In this document: piece by piece, positions 8,351 through 16,608 of the stretch
Position numbering within the stretch: the first letter of the stretch is position 1
Layout of the letters: every line of letters starts with the position of its first letter
NCBI GenBank assembly: GCA_021647765.1
Contig: JAKIUD010000039.1
Location: 1 to 31,401 of the forward strand
Direction: 5' to 3'
Origin: Desulfuromusa sp.
GTDB lineage: Bacteria; Desulfobacterota; Desulfuromonadia; Desulfuromonadales; Geopsychrobacteraceae
DNA: 31,401 bases
Position numbers and translations under genes: made by a program
Notes under the pieces: model-generated
Databases searched by the model: none
What the model saw: the letters and a program-made list of their open reading frames with translations, nothing else
What the model was told of the DNA's origin: nothing

Positions 8351-9721
8351 CTAAAGAAAGTTTTTCCGCTCTAAATGATGTCGAGCCATTTTTTCATTCA
8401 GGGTACGACGGGGCAAATCCAGATCAGCCATCACCGCCTGCACATCTCCCTTGTGACGGATTAAGGCTTGTTCTAGAAGCAAACGCTCATAAAGACGCAT
8501 CAAGTCATGCAACGAAGACCCTTCCGGGATTGAGATATCCTGGCTTGGGTGCCGGAGAACCGATGCCAGCCGCTGACCTTTAGGAATGGATGAAAGAACA
8601 TAGCGTTCAGCAATATTTTTCAGTTCACGAACATTGCCGGGCCAATCATGGTTTATCAACAGCCCGATATCTGTCTCCTGAAGGGTAATTTCTGGACGAT
8701 TATAAGTGGCGGCAGCCTGCACAGAAAAATAATTGAATAACAGCAGAATATCTTCTCCACGCTCGCGCAGTGGCGGTACACGAAGTTCAATGACATTAAT
8801 CCGATAGTAAAGATCCTCGCGAAAAGTTCCGGCGACACATTCAGCAAGGAGATCTTTACTGGTTGCGCTGATCAGTCGAATATCAAGTGGTTGCGCAATA
8901 TTACTGCCGATCCTGATTACCTCACGTTCCTGCAAAGACCGCAACACCTTGACTTGTAAAGATAACGGCATGGTTCCAATCTCATCAAGAAAAAGGATCC
9001 CCCCCTGAGCATATTCAAACCGTCCGATCCGGCATCGATCGGCACCAGTAAAGGCTCCCCTTTCATGACCAAAGAGTTCACTTTCAAAGATATTCTCTGG
9101 CACCGCTCCGCAATTAACCGCAACATACTTACCCTCTTTACGCGCACCAAATTCATGCAGGCAACGGGCAACGACCTCTTTACCCGTCCCAGTTTCCCCC
9201 TGAATTAAAACTGGGGCATCGGTATCAGAAATATCGAGTATTTCCTCACGAAGGCGCCGAATTGCGGCACTGTTGCCAAGCAAACGTTGCTCAATATCAG
9301 CAACTCCAGTCAAACGGCGGCGCAATTCACGGTTTTCCATAACCAGGCGACGCTTTTCACCGGCACGCTGAACAACATCAAGTAAATATTCAGGATCAAA
9401 AGGTTTTTCGATAAAATCGTAGGCACCTTTCTGCATAGCATCAACGGCCATCTGCACGTCACCATGAGCCGTCAGTAGTACGACCGGAATATCAGGATCG
9501 AGCCGATTGAGGCGTGAAAGGAATACCATCCCGTCCATCTTCGGCATCCTGATATCACTGACCACAATCCCATCAAATTCCCCGGTCAGTTGAGTCAAAG
9601 CAGTTGGTGCATCAGGAAAACTCTTGACCTGATAGCCAGAGAGTTCTAACCACTGAGCAGTTGCCGCACGCATTTCCGCATCATCATCAACCAGATAGAC
9701 CTGATTTTGGTCAACTGTCAT
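8351..9721 (-). CDS. sigma-54-dependent response regulator, DctD-like
   Basis: A 456-residue NtrC-family activator. The receiver domain (1-120) has acidic residues VDDD at 11-14, phospho-acceptor Asp56 in VVSDIRMP and Lys106 in EKPFD. The AAA+ domain has Walker A GETGTGKE (175-182), GAFTGA (222-227), which contacts sigma-54, and LFLDEIG. The C-terminal Fis-type helix-turn-helix is near 425-450. It shares a 4-nt overlap with the upstream kinase gene, so the two are one operon. By analogy with DctBD it should activate the adjacent TAXI-TRAP operon from the 8220-8234 promoter. The gene symbol is withheld because the substrate is unknown. Confidence 0.92.
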   Translation of the reverse strand: MTVDQNQVYLVDDDAEMRAATAQWLELSGYQVKSFPDAPTALTQLTGEFDGIVVSDIRMPKMDGMVFLSRLNRLDPDIPVVLLTAHGDVQMAVDAMQKGAYDFIEKPFDPEYLLDVVQRAGEKRRLVMENRELRRRLTGVADIEQRLLGNSAAIRRLREEILDISDTDAPVLIQGETGTGKEVVARCLHEFGARKEGKYVAVNCGAVPENIFESELFGHERGAFTGADRCRIGRFEYAQGGILFLDEIGTMPLSLQVKVLRSLQEREVIRIGSNIAQPLDIRLISATSKDLLAECVAGTFREDLYYRINVIELRVPPLRERGEDILLLFNYFSVQAAATYNRPEITLQETDIGLLINHDWPGNVRELKNIAERYVLSSIPKGQRLASVLRHPSQDISIPEGSSLHDLMRLYERLLLEQALIRHKGDVQAVMADLDLPRRTLNEKMARHHLERKNFL

Positions 9722-11508
9722 TTATTTGCTCCGTTTCCCTGGTTTATAAGCGGCAATCGAATAACCAACCGCGCACCGCCACCCGGTCGATTCTGCGCCC
9801 GGATCGTCCCACCCAGGTCGGCGACAATGCGGTAAGAGATGGACAACCCAAGTCCCAATCCTTTCCCGACCTCTTTAGTCGTAAAAAAGGGGGTAAAAAG
9901 CTCATCTATATCTTGCTCAGCAATCCCACTACCACTATCACTGACAGAAATTTCAACGTCTTGATCACTGATCGAAACCTTAATCCACAAATTTCTCTGT
10001 GGGCAAGCATACATGGCATCGACAGCATTACGGAGCAAATTAACCAGAACCTGTTTTATACGCCCGCGACCACCACTCAAAATCAGTGGTCTTTCTGGAA
10101 TGTCCTTATGTAGCAAGATATTGAATTCATTGAATAAAGGATCGACCATTGCCAGAGCTTCATCCAGACAATCCTGCAACAGCACCTGCTCTTTTATTTT
10201 GGGGTTTTGATGAGCAAAGATTTTCAATTGTGCAGTAATCGAAGCCATATGCTCAGTCATTCGGGTCACCGCATCCAAGGTGTCACGAACCTGTCCAGTT
10301 TCCTTCCGCTCAAGCAATAAACGACCGCTAGCCACTTGGGTACGGATTGCGGAAATTGGTTGATTCAGCTCATGAACAATCCCGGCTGCCATATGCCCAA
10401 GGGCTGCCAACTTTTCAGTTTGGACTAATTCCGCCTGAGTCTCCCGTAAAGTATTTTCAGTACGACTCCGCTCTGTAATTTCTGCCTGTAAACGCAGGTT
10501 CATCTCCTTGATTGCCTCAGCTTCACGTGCCTTGCGCCGGGAAAGCTGTTTTTGGCGGCGCTCTCTGGCATACATACCCAGAGCAAGAATCAGCAACGCC
10601 AACACTGCCCCAATCACTGCGACAGCTTGTGCCCGTTCCCGCACTGGAGCAAGCGGCACTACATGGTGGAGTTGTCCATTCAAACTGGTCAGAGGGCGGG
10701 ACAACAGCAGATAAAGAGCATTCTCAAACCTGACAATCTTCGCCCCCTCAGCTAAAGTTTCAACCGTTTCCAAGGGCAGGAGATCCAAAGATTTATCCCC
10801 ATATTGCCGGCCGGCGAGAATCAGTGTTCGTTGCGCTTCGGAGAGGGGTGTGAGGGTACGGTATAGCCAATCATTGCGACTGGAAAGAAACAGAACGCCA
10901 TTACTATCACTGACCAAGACCGTTTCCCCCCCTTCTCGCCAACCTTCCTGTAGCGGGGTCAAGTCAACTTTGACCACCGCTGCGCCAAGAAATCGAGTAT
11001 CCTCCTCTACGGGATAAGACATGAAATATCCAGGTCGACCGGTGGTTACCCCGATAGCAAAAAACGCCCCTCGGTGACCCGCTTTTGCCGCTGTAAAATA
11101 AGGTCTGAATCCATAGTTTTTCCCGACAAAACTCAAGGGTTCCCGCCAGTTACTTGAAGCCCAGGTATCACCAATAGAATTCATGACATAAAGTGCATCT
11201 GACCCGGCTTCAGAATTCAGCAACTCAAGATAACGGTTAACCAGGCCAACATTAAAGGAGCTCTTAAGTAAAATTTGCACATCCATATTCTGGGACAAAA
11301 CATAAGGAAGATAGGCATAACGACTCAATGCTTCACGCAACGTTCCAGAATACAAAGTCAGCCTCTCTCTGCCGACTTTAACCAGTTTATCAAGGGTATC
11401 GGCATAGACCCAGCGGGTTGCTTGCCAAACCAGACCTGTCGCAACAAAGATTCCGAGAAAAAGAATCCAGACAGGAAGGGTTTTTTTATAAAATCGTTTA
11501 GTCGACAA
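9718..11508 (-). CDS. membrane sensor histidine kinase, DctB-like
   Basis: A 596-residue sensor. One membrane helix (about 11-33) and a second (about 295-313) bracket a ~260-residue periplasmic domain that looks like a double-Cache/PDC sensor (FRPYFTAAKAGHRG, YFMSYPV). A coiled coil runs from about 315 to 366. The H-box His379 lies in GIVHELNQPISAIRT, the DctB-type form. ATPase motifs are NLLRNAVDAM, DSGSGI and GKGLGLGLSI. It is the first gene of the regulatory pair that partners the downstream activator, and probably senses the TRAP substrate outside the cell. A repeat and no gene lie in the 240 bp upstream. Confidence 0.92.
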   Translation of the reverse strand: MSTKRFYKKTLPVWILFLGIFVATGLVWQATRWVYADTLDKLVKVGRERLTLYSGTLREALSRYAYLPYVLSQNMDVQILLKSSFNVGLVNRYLELLNSEAGSDALYVMNSIGDTWASSNWREPLSFVGKNYGFRPYFTAAKAGHRGAFFAIGVTTGRPGYFMSYPVEEDTRFLGAAVVKVDLTPLQEGWREGGETVLVSDSNGVLFLSSRNDWLYRTLTPLSEAQRTLILAGRQYGDKSLDLLPLETVETLAEGAKIVRFENALYLLLSRPLTSLNGQLHHVVPLAPVRERAQAVAVIGAVLALLILALGMYARERRQKQLSRRKAREAEAIKEMNLRLQAEITERSRTENTLRETQAELVQTEKLAALGHMAAGIVHELNQPISAIRTQVASGRLLLERKETGQVRDTLDAVTRMTEHMASITAQLKIFAHQNPKIKEQVLLQDCLDEALAMVDPLFNEFNILLHKDIPERPLILSGGRGRIKQVLVNLLRNAVDAMYACPQRNLWIKVSISDQDVEISVSDSGSGIAEQDIDELFTPFFTTKEVGKGLGLGLSISYRIVADLGGTIRAQNRPGGGARLVIRLPLINQGNGANK

Positions 11509-11575
11509 GATCAGTTTCCACTTAAAAATAAAAAATATCTAATCTGGATACACGCAACACTCAAGCTGATTGAGT

Positions 11576-11669
11576 CCTTCCCCTCCCCTTGTGAGAGGGG
11601 ATTAAGAGGAGGGGGCATTCATGATGACTCACTTTCACTCCAGCCCTCTCCCATCAAGGGAGAGGGAGG
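11576..11669. repeat. CCCTCTCCC/GGGAGAGGG palindromic intergenic repeat
   Basis: The segment holds an imperfect hairpin (CCCCTCCCC ... GAGGAGGGG) followed by a perfect one, CCCTCTCCC (11644-11652) with GGGAGAGGG (11658-11666). It lies between dctB-like and rlmI-like genes. This composition is a common intergenic repeat type in proteobacteria (general knowledge). A degenerate relative may lie at 21728-21772. Confidence 0.6.
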
Positions 11670-11751
11670 TTAATTATGAACTTTTTTTGCTGAAGAATTT
11701 ACTTGAACATAATGCATAACCAGAATATTTAAATAACATAAAATTCGATTT

Positions 11752-12945
11752 TTACTGTTTTACACTAATAACAAATTTCAGATAACGTCCCTCTGGAAAA
11801 CTGACTGAACAGGGGAAATCTTCCGGTTGACCACTGGTAAATATCGTCTTTAATATATCTCCAGTTTGCAATGCGCCACGCCGCAGTTCTTTCAAATAGT
11901 CATCCAGGGACACTTTTTGATGATTGGAAGAACTCATCAGCAAACCACCAGACTCTAATAATGGTAGCGTTGCAGCAACCAATTTAGAGGTTCCCCCGTG
12001 AGTGGAAAACCGACTTTTTTTTGTCGTAGAAAATGATGGGGGATCAAACAGGATAATATCAAAGCGGCGTTGCTGAGTCTCCAATTTGCTCAGTTCAGAA
12101 AAAACATCGCCAACAATAAATTCATGCCGCTTTGGATTGAGTCGATTGATAGAAAAATTCTCCCGGGCAATATCCAGATATTTAGCCGAGACATCAATAC
12201 TGCTCACCTCTTTAGCACCAGCAACAGCCGCAGCAACAGAAAAAGCTCCAGTGAAGGCAAACAGATTGAGAACCCTCTTTCCGGCAGACCGAGCCATCAA
12301 TTCCTGACGATTACGCCGCTGATCGGGAAAAAATCCGGTATTTAGTCCCTCTCGTAAATCAACCAGATAGTCCAATCCATTTTCTTTAACCCTCAATGAA
12401 GCTGGTGCAGGACGACCGGCGATTAAACGGCTGTATTCCTTGGTTCGTTTTTTTGCTTCCAAAGTGCGGGTTTCCCGGGGTCGCAACTTACGGTAGATTC
12501 CCTGAGGTTGAAAAATTTGCTGCAAGGCTGCCGTCAGAGGAGCAAGGTAGACATCCCAAGCTGGGGTAAAGAGTTGCAACATCAGATAATCGGCATAGCA
12601 GTCGACGGTCACACCAGGTAATCCATCCCCCTCACCATTGAGCCAGCGAAAAACATCAGTTTGATCAAGCTGGGCATGCTGCCGCAATTGTTTCGCCTGA
12701 GTCAGTTTTTTTTCTATCCACCCCTTGGTCAACTGAATTTTGCCAGGGTCGAGGATCCGGGCAACAATTCTATCTGTTGGATCATAGAGTGCGGTGGCCA
12801 AATGGTTTTGTGCTTCATCTACCAACGATATCAATTCCCCAATTTTCCCGGCAGGCCACTGCTTTGTATAGCGGTCGGCAATAATCCATGGGTGACCCAA
12901 TTTCAACATCCGAAACGTTTCTGAACCAATTTGACACCTTTGCAT
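11752..12945 (-). CDS. class I rRNA large-subunit methyltransferase, RlmI-like
   Basis: A cytoplasmic SAM-dependent cytosine-5 methyltransferase, probably acting on 23S rRNA. From the chosen ATG it has about 397 residues, close to E. coli RlmI. An N-terminal PUA-like domain carries the GHPWI motif. The EEHI-type middle region has GEGDGLPGVTVDCY. The Rossmann domain has GLNTGFFPDQRRNR, SAM loop VLNLFAFTGAFSVAAA and FDIILFDPPSF. I prefer the ATG at 12945, preceded by AAGGA at 7 nt, over one 21 codons upstream that adds an unsupported leader. It is divergent from the UbiE-like methyltransferase. The exact rRNA position is not determined from sequence. Confidence 0.88.
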   Translation of the reverse strand: MQRCQIGSETFRMLKLGHPWIIADRYTKQWPAGKIGELISLVDEAQNHLATALYDPTDRIVARILDPGKIQLTKGWIEKKLTQAKQLRQHAQLDQTDVFRWLNGEGDGLPGVTVDCYADYLMLQLFTPAWDVYLAPLTAALQQIFQPQGIYRKLRPRETRTLEAKKRTKEYSRLIAGRPAPASLRVKENGLDYLVDLREGLNTGFFPDQRRNRQELMARSAGKRVLNLFAFTGAFSVAAAVAGAKEVSSIDVSAKYLDIARENFSINRLNPKRHEFIVGDVFSELSKLETQQRRFDIILFDPPSFSTTKKSRFSTHGGTSKLVAATLPLLESGGLLMSSSNHQKVSLDDYLKELRRGALQTGDILKTIFTSGQPEDFPCSVSFPEGRYLKFVISVKQ

Positions 12946-13095
12946 AGCAATATCCTTCGCTTTTCGTGAGAACCGATTTAAAAGAAGTGAATTGTAACCA
13001 AGGATCACCAGGATGCCAAAAAACAGCTCAAAAGTGTTCCAGTTTACGACAAAAGTACCGATTCAGTAATATATTCACAAAATATTCCAGTTAAA

Positions 13096-13104
13096 TGCTA
13101 TAAT
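13096..13104 (+). promoter_or_regulatory. extended -10 promoter for the UbiE-like methyltransferase
   Basis: TGCTATAAT is a perfect extended -10 element, with only a weak TTCACA upstream as -35. The predicted start near 13111 gives a ~22-nt leader containing the AGGAGG ribosome binding site. Confidence 0.55.
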
Positions 13105-13132
13105 GGCAACGATATTCTCAGGAGGAAACTGA

Positions 13133-13966
13133 ATGACTAGCAAATTCAAAAATCGGATTCGTGAACAATTTGGCAGAACAGCATCTGCATTTGTTGAAGC
13201 AACCCATTTTTCTGAGGGAGAAGACCTGGAAGAGGCGGTTCGACTCCTTAAACCATCCCACGATGATAATATGCTTGATGTCGCCTGTGGTGGTGGGCAC
13301 ATGGCTCTCTTTTTTGCCCCAAAGGTCAGGCAAGTTGTCGCATCTGATCTCACTATGCAAATGCTGAAAAAAGCGCAGGAACATGTCGCGGAGAAAGGGC
13401 GCATCGATAACGTTGTCTTCCGTGAAGCTGATGCTGAAGACCTTCCTTTCCCGGCGGGCTCTTTTACCTTGCTCACTTGCCGCATCGCCCCTCACCACTT
13501 CCAGGATGTTCCGCAAGCATTGCGAGAATTTCATCGGGTTCTGCGACGTGGTGGAAGGATGGTCATCATTGATACCCTGATGCCAGCTGATCCTGAAATT
13601 GCAGAATTCTTTCAAACCATGGAAACAATGCGCAACCCGACCCACCTTAAAGCTTTCAATGAAGATGAGTGGAGGAAGATGATTCAGGATTCTGAATTGA
13701 TCTTACACGAGACTCTCATCATCTCAAAAAACCACGATTTTCAAGAATGGGTTAAAACCGCCGGACTGAATCGGGAGAAAATTCAAGAATTAAACAGATT
13801 TTTTATGGATGCGCCACAAAAAATCCATGATTATTTCAAAATTGAATCTTTTGCCGGAGAAGTTGAGTCATATACAGATAAAAAACTAATAATTTACGCG
13901 ACACGCAAAGAAAAAGAGAAGCATATCCATCAAAAAGCTCCTGTAGAAACACCTGAAGATACCTGA
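13133..13966 (+). CDS. class I SAM-dependent methyltransferase, UbiE/COQ5-like
   Basis: A 277-residue soluble protein with the class I methyltransferase fold. Motif I is LDVACGGGH at about 48-56, followed by an acidic end of strand 2 (VASDLT), EADAEDLPFPAGSF, and the post-motif TCRIAPHHFQDVPQALREFHRVLRRGG typical of UbiE relatives. AGGAGG lies 7 nt before the ATG. The C-terminal tail (KEKEKHIHQKAPVETPEDT) is charged and probably disordered. It stands alone, so neither menaquinone/ubiquinone methylation nor another small-molecule substrate can be assigned. Confidence 0.8.
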   Translation: MTSKFKNRIREQFGRTASAFVEATHFSEGEDLEEAVRLLKPSHDDNMLDVACGGGHMALFFAPKVRQVVASDLTMQMLKKAQEHVAEKGRIDNVVFREADAEDLPFPAGSFTLLTCRIAPHHFQDVPQALREFHRVLRRGGRMVIIDTLMPADPEIAEFFQTMETMRNPTHLKAFNEDEWRKMIQDSELILHETLIISKNHDFQEWVKTAGLNREKIQELNRFFMDAPQKIHDYFKIESFAGEVESYTDKKLIIYATRKEKEKHIHQKAPVETPEDT

Positions 13967-14014
13967 ATCAGAATTCAGGCACGGATAAGCTTTGTCTACC
14001 TTACTGAACGACAA

Positions 14015-14045
14015 TTGCGGGCAACCACAAAATGGTTGCCCGCAA
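14015..14045. terminator. hairpin between convergent genes
   Basis: TTGCGGGCAACC (14015-14026) pairs perfectly over 12 bp with GGTTGCCCGCAA (14034-14045). It lies between the ends of the methyltransferase (13966) and the minus-strand lipoprotein gene (14091). The run of six A/T pairs is on the upstream side for the minus strand, so it is not a textbook terminator but is well placed as one. Confidence 0.5.
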
Positions 14046-14090
14046 AAAATATAAGGTTGGTGGTTTCAAAAAAGTCGTGAGTCGTTAAGG

Positions 14091-14777
14091 CTACCGCCCG
14101 GCGTTCTCATTTGGTACAACAAATATTTCGACCCGGCGGTTCTGCGCACGACCGGCAACAGTGGCATTGCTGGCAACCGGCTCTATCTCACCGTGCCCCT
14201 CAGTCCCTATTCGTGAGCTCATCACACCACGCATAATCAGATAATCAGCAACAGCATTCGCTCTGCGTAACGACAAATCAAGGTTGTATTGTTCAGAACC
14301 AACACTGTCCGTGTGCCCTACGACAACAATCTGCGTCTGCGGATAGCGATTCATGATCCCGGCAATTTTGTTCAATGGCGAGTGAAAACTTGATTTGATG
14401 GTTGCTGCATTAAAATCAAAAGAAACCTCACTACTCATAGTCAGTTTGAGAATCTCATTCTGCTGACGCTCAATTTCAATCTGATGTTGCGCTCTTTCAT
14501 TAGCCAGTTCTTGCTCAAATTCAGTCTGTTGCTTATCCATGTAAGCACCAGCTCCAGCTCCCAGAGCTCCACCAGCAGCACCACCAATCAATGCCCCCCT
14601 GAGGGCACCGCCAGAATGATCGTTCTGATAACCGATAATTGCTCCCGAAACCGCACCAACCAGAGCTCCGATCCCAGCTCCCTTTTTCGTATTCTCATGG
14701 GTTGTATTGGTTGCACAGCCAGCCAGACTGACAACAAAACCGAGAACAAGAAAAAGAACCGACAATTTGTATTTCAT
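14091..14777 (-). CDS. OmpA-family lipoprotein with glycine-zipper segment
   Basis: About 228 residues from the second ATG, chosen because GGAG sits 9 nt before it but only 3 nt before the first one. A lipoprotein signal peptide ends at lipobox LAGC, so the mature protein starts at a lipidated Cys. A Gly/Ala-rich hydrophobic stretch follows (GIGALVGAVSGAIIG, then RGALIGGAAGGALGAGAG), a glycine-zipper domain. After a Glu/Gln-rich coiled coil comes the OmpA/Pal peptidoglycan-binding domain: FDFNAATIKSSF, GHTDSVGSEQYNLDLSLRRA and NRRVEI. It likely tethers outer membrane to cell wall. It is transcribed alone, convergent with the methyltransferase. Confidence 0.9.
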   Translation of the reverse strand: MKYKLSVLFLVLGFVVSLAGCATNTTHENTKKGAGIGALVGAVSGAIIGYQNDHSGGALRGALIGGAAGGALGAGAGAYMDKQQTEFEQELANERAQHQIEIERQQNEILKLTMSSEVSFDFNAATIKSSFHSPLNKIAGIMNRYPQTQIVVVGHTDSVGSEQYNLDLSLRRANAVADYLIMRGVMSSRIGTEGHGEIEPVASNATVAGRAQNRRVEIFVVPNENAGR

Positions 14778-14862
14778 ACGCATTAACTCCTTTAAGTTTA
14801 TAGATACCAGACGAATCCTATGCTGGATTATACTCGTCTTTTACAAAAAATAAAAGAAGTTG

Positions 14863-14896
14863 AAAAAAAAGGGAGACCCCAAAAAAAGAGTCTCCC
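14863..14896 (-). terminator. terminator of citrate synthase gene
   Basis: On the minus strand GGGAGAC (14896-14890) and GTCTCCC (14877-14871) form a stem, followed by eight T residues (14870-14863). It lies about 35 nt past the citrate synthase stop. Confidence 0.85.
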
Positions 14897-14931
14897 AGCA
14901 ATAGCATAAAAACATAATAGGTTTAAAAGAG

Positions 14932-16245
14932 TTACTTGATGCCAGCTGCAGCTTCAAGCATATCTGTAGTTACAGACTTAGGACGCTCAATAGCATAACC
15001 TAGAGCGCGATCCCAAGTGATGTTAGGCAGACAACCGAGAGCACGACCGATACCGAACAGAACAGTATAGTACTCATATTCGGTGACACCATAGTACCAC
15101 TGGATAACCCCTGACTGGGCATCAACATTTGGCCATGGGTTTTTCGCTTTACCCTGCTCAACCAAAATATCTGGTGCTGTTTCATAAATCATGCTGACCA
15201 GTTTAAACAGTGGGTAATCTTTGAGCCCTTCTGTGTTAAGGCAGAACTCACGCTGTGAAGTGTAGCGAGGGTCAGTCTTACGCAGCACGGCATGACCGTA
15301 ACCAGGGATGACCTGACCACTGTTGAGAGTATCCCAGAGAGCTTCTTTCAGCTGCTCTTTGGTCGGCAACTCGCCACCGAGTTTCTTCATGAAGTTTTGT
15401 GTCCAGCGTAAAACTTCTTCATTCGCCAAACCGTGTAGTGGACCAGCCAGGCCATTGATACCTGCGCTGTATGCGTAATAAGCATCAGACAATGCAGATG
15501 CAACCAGGTGAGTGGTATGAGCAGAAACGTTACCAGACTCATGATCTGAGTGGAGGATGAAGTACATCCGGGCAACATCTTTGTAAGTATCGCTCTGACC
15601 GATCATATGTGCAAAGTTACCACCCATGTCGAGATCAGGATCAGCATCAATGTGAGTATCACCTTTATACTTCATACGATAAATGTACGCACCGATTGGA
15701 GCAAGTTTGGCCATTAAGTTGGTAGCATCTTCATACATATCCTCCCAGCAGGTCATCTTATTAAATTTGCCGGCAGCATAGTTATTGGAGAACACAGAAT
15801 CACGCTGCATTGCCAAAATAGCTGATGAGAACATAACCATTGGATGGCTGTCGCGTGGCAGAGCACGCATAACATCAATAACATAAGTAGGAATCTGTGA
15901 ACGAGACTTCCAGTCTTCAACAACTTCCAGAGTTTGCTCCATGGTCGGAACATCACCGGTCATCAACAGATACCAGAAACCCTCAACGTAAGGATAGTCG
16001 CTACCTGGAACTTTGGGCAGGGCAGCAAATGTTTCAGGAATCGTCATACCGCGGAAACGAATTCCCTCCATTGGATCAAGATAGGAGATATCAGTCACCA
16101 GACATTTAATGCCACGAGCACCACCGATAGCCTGACCGATCGTTGCCTCACCAAGAACGACATCACCATGCTCTTTAACCAGTTTAGTGACGCGGGGACG
16201 ATGTGCAGCAATCTTTTCCGCTAAAACCTTTTTCAATGTTGACAT
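14932..16245 (-). CDS. gltA: citrate synthase, eukaryote-like (Geobacter) type
   Basis: Condenses acetyl-CoA with oxaloacetate, the entry to the citric acid cycle. About 437 residues from the ATG at 16245, which has AGGAG 7-9 nt upstream; an ATG 19 codons earlier has no support. Motifs include MTIPETFAALP, HSDHESGNVSAHTTHLV with its active-site His, GLAGPLHGLANEEVLRW, and GYGHAVLRKTDPRYT. The sequence resembles mitochondrial citrate synthase more than the E. coli hexameric type, as known for Geobacter. That fits an acetate-oxidising anaerobe. A sigma-70-like promoter at 16459-16487 implies a long (~207-nt) leader. Monocistronic with its own terminator. Confidence 0.93.
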   Translation of the reverse strand: MSTLKKVLAEKIAAHRPRVTKLVKEHGDVVLGEATIGQAIGGARGIKCLVTDISYLDPMEGIRFRGMTIPETFAALPKVPGSDYPYVEGFWYLLMTGDVPTMEQTLEVVEDWKSRSQIPTYVIDVMRALPRDSHPMVMFSSAILAMQRDSVFSNNYAAGKFNKMTCWEDMYEDATNLMAKLAPIGAYIYRMKYKGDTHIDADPDLDMGGNFAHMIGQSDTYKDVARMYFILHSDHESGNVSAHTTHLVASALSDAYYAYSAGINGLAGPLHGLANEEVLRWTQNFMKKLGGELPTKEQLKEALWDTLNSGQVIPGYGHAVLRKTDPRYTSQREFCLNTEGLKDYPLFKLVSMIYETAPDILVEQGKAKNPWPNVDAQSGVIQWYYGVTEYEYYTVLFGIGRALGCLPNITWDRALGYAIERPKSVTTDMLEAAAGIK

Positions 16246-16364
16246 ACTCTCTCTCCTTTTTGTGGTTGTTGAAAACAATTTGAAGATGCCCATAGGGACC
16301 AAGAAAGAAATATTTCCGCAATGCGGAAAGTAAGTACTGCATAAAAAACGTTCACTCGAACAGT

Positions 16365-16375
16365 ATTGTATGCAG
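16365..16375. promoter_or_regulatory. operator-like motif ATTGTATGCAG in the gltA leader
   Basis: ATTGTATGCAG differs at one position from ATTGTATACAG at 16495-16505. The two copies are in the same orientation, 130 bp apart, on either side of the predicted gltA promoter. A GntR-like repressor site is possible but unproven. Confidence 0.3.
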
Positions 16376-16458
16376 GATATAGATGAAAGCTAAAAGCGCT
16401 ACGTTGAGACCAAATAAATGAGCCCATAAACCTTCCTTCGCCTAAAATCACAAATATC

Positions 16459-16487
16459 GTTTTAACAACTCACTTCCCCATTGTCAA
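16459..16487 (-). promoter_or_regulatory. predicted sigma-70-type promoter of gltA
   Basis: The minus strand has a perfect -35 TTGACA (16487-16482), a 17-nt spacer and -10 TAAAAC (16464-16459). The predicted start is near 16452, so the transcript would carry about 207 nt before the ATG. This accounts for part of the 363-bp gap between gltA and dusB. I see no conserved riboswitch in it. Confidence 0.55.
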
Positions 16488-16494
16488 GCTGTAA

Positions 16495-16505
16495 ATTGTA
16501 TACAG
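16495..16505. promoter_or_regulatory. operator-like motif ATTGTATACAG upstream of gltA -35
   Basis: It contains the palindromic core TGTATACA and sits 8 bp upstream of the gltA -35 box. CTGTA just before it and TACAG at its end form a wider inverted repeat. It pairs with the near-identical motif at 16365-16375. It could regulate gltA, dusB or both. Confidence 0.35.
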
Positions 16506-16608
16506 TATCCAAAAAATGTACCCGCACAAGTTCAGTGTTTTTACCTGACAAAAAAGGTTATTTTTCTCTTGCGCTACAATTACAGGTTGGATAAAATGCC
16601 CAATTATT

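Noticed and set aside
13118..13645. 175-residue minus-strand frame opposite the UbiE-like methyltransferase
   Set aside because: No motif; the plus-strand gene has clear methyltransferase motifs and AGGAGG.
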